The notes beneath the pieces are model-generated. The model made no database searches and was not told the origin of the DNA. It worked only from the letters and a program-made list of their open reading frames with translations. A stretch of DNA of 64,000 nucleotides from Equus caballus. Its lineage: Eukaryota; Chordata; Mammalia; Perissodactyla; Equidae. Every line of letters starts with the position of its first letter. The stretch's first letter is position 1. This document shows, in pieces, positions 62,666 through 64,000 of the stretch. The stretch is from NCBI RefSeq assembly GCF_041296265.1, contig NC_091695.1, positions 14,243,001 to 14,307,000 on the forward strand. Reading direction: 5' to 3'. Made by a program: the position numbers and the translations under genes.

Positions 62666-63640
62666 TAAAAGAAAATTACATAAAACTGAAACAAGGCAGA
62701 CAGAGAAAAATTACAGAAAATTCTCATTAATAAACCCAGAATTTGCCCCAAAACACTTCCTTAATAAAATATGTACAAACAACAGCAAACAAATTAAAAA
62801 TGAAAAAAGAAAAAAGAGAAAGAAAAATAAATAGATGACTACTTTGACAAATTATATCACAGAAGACCTCTATTAATACCACAGCAAGGACTTTTAAGGT
62901 GTCAAGGCACCCCAAAGCAGCTGAATCTTGTTGGAGTCAGTGCTTTCTTGGCAAGTACATGGTAAACATGAAAAGGGAAGTATTAACAGGATCTATGACC
63001 CTTGGGACCTAGAAATTTAAAAAACCCAACACCTCAAGAAGAGGACAATTTACAGAGTGGGCATCTCAGCTCAATCAAGCTGAGAAAGTAGAAAAGCCCT
63101 TACTTGCTCCGAGTGGCACACACATCCAGGCTCAATGAGGGATTCACAAAGAGACTGTAGGAGTCCAAAATGTTTGGTGGTGCAGGTCATGGAAGATCTT
63201 AGAAAGATGCAGTACATACTCCCTTCCAAAATGGCAGGACTTCACCTTGAGGAAGAACATTCTAAGAGACAAATGTCAATGAATAGGGAAGAAACTCTGG
63301 GAAGGAAAGTTTGAAATAAAGAAGGGGCTTCTGTAAGATGTAGGTCTCAGAAAGTACTGTTAGAGCAACATATAATATCTAAAGCGCAGAGTGTCACTTT
63401 GAAGGTAAGGTCTATCTGGTTATGGGACTCAAGGAATTCAGGTAGAAGTGCTAATGACTTAGGCTTAGCTATGAGCGTCTAAGCAGTTATATAAGACAAT
63501 ATTTTAAGACAATGAAAATATGTGAGTGAGTCTTTGAGCATGAAACTGGAAAAGCCAGCTTGACCCATCTCCAACCTACACATGTACCTTCTTATGATAG
63601 TCAGAATGCCCATGACTAAGAAGAAGCATTAAGTAGAAGA
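62666..63640. other. Unassigned DNA
   Basis: Less AT-rich than average, with no recognised gene or repeat. It may belong with the diverged repeat that follows. Confidence 0.4.
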
Positions 63641-63644
63641 CATG

Positions 63645-64000
63645 AGGTCAATAGAAGTGTAGAGAGTCTTCCAAACTGGAAAAAAGAACTGCAGAAAAGT
63701 TGTGAAAGTAATATATTGTGTAAGAGGTGCTGTGTAATGTATTGTTGAGGTAATTTAAAGTTAATAATCCTTTAATGGGATGCCCTAAAAATAACTCCCT
63801 AAAATGAGAAAAGTCCTTAGGTTATATTTGATGTTTTAAGGAGATTGTCTTATTGCAACTAAGGTGATTTTACACACACAAAAAAATTAATGATAATGAA
63901 AGGAAGGAAGAAAGGAAAAACACAGCCATATATAATTAACATTAAATGAGGATTCTTTGCAATGAAAATGAGGTCTGCAGGAGGCAGGGCTAAACATGGT
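63645..64000 (+). repeat. Diverged repeat of unknown family, copy 2 (runs off the window)
   Basis: Homologous to 52300-52690 in the same orientation: 'agtccttaggttatattt', 'taaggagattgtctta', 'aaaaattaatgataatga', 'ggaaggaagaaaggaa', 'ctttgcaatgaaaatgagg' and 'ggaggcagggctaaaca' correspond in order. It continues past 64000. Confidence 0.65.

Overview
This is a gene-poor, AT-rich stretch of mammalian nuclear DNA inside an olfactory receptor (OR) cluster. The organism is most likely a horse or a close relative. At least nine copies of the equine tRNA-Ser-derived SINE family (ERE) are present, several with clean target-site duplications, and this family is typical of Perissodactyla. The ORs are of the OR8K, OR5J and OR5T types. 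From memory, these lie together in the human 11q12 cluster, so the window probably belongs to the syntenic equine cluster. That assignment rests on remembered family sequences, not on a search.

One OR coding region is intact: an OR8K-type receptor on the minus strand (43659-44600, 313 residues). Five other ORs are broken. They are an OR8K1-like pseudogene (5690-6516, minus), an OR5J2-like pseudogene (20804-21740, plus), two further OR8K pseudogenes (30621-31551 and 34384-35193, minus) and an OR5T-like pseudogene (53636-54446, minus). All OR8K copies share one orientation, as expected of local tandem duplication. Lineage-specific rearrangements are visible. The 3' flank of the OR5J pseudogene was copied next to one OR8K copy and cut off its C-terminal end. 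A 225-bp block recurs upstream of two OR8K copies. A SINE landed at the very end of another copy.

Most of the remaining sequence is transposon debris. It includes many old L1M fragments, several younger L1 3' ends of two types, an L1 whose two halves point in opposite directions, a long L1M/HAL1-like element at 60.4-62.7 kb and a MIR. There are also three or four solitary LTR fossils; the clearest is a CpG-containing class I LTR at about 17.96-18.77 kb. A pair of diverged repeats at 52.3 and 63.65 kb belongs to no family I can name.

The ORs do not form a pathway. Each would be expressed, one per olfactory neuron, from its own promoter. I found no CRISPR array, tRNA or rRNA gene, no non-OR protein gene and no novel biological system. 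The observations worth a second look concern OR evolution: loss of the DRY arginine in an otherwise intact receptor, candidate shared regulatory blocks and duplication junctions.
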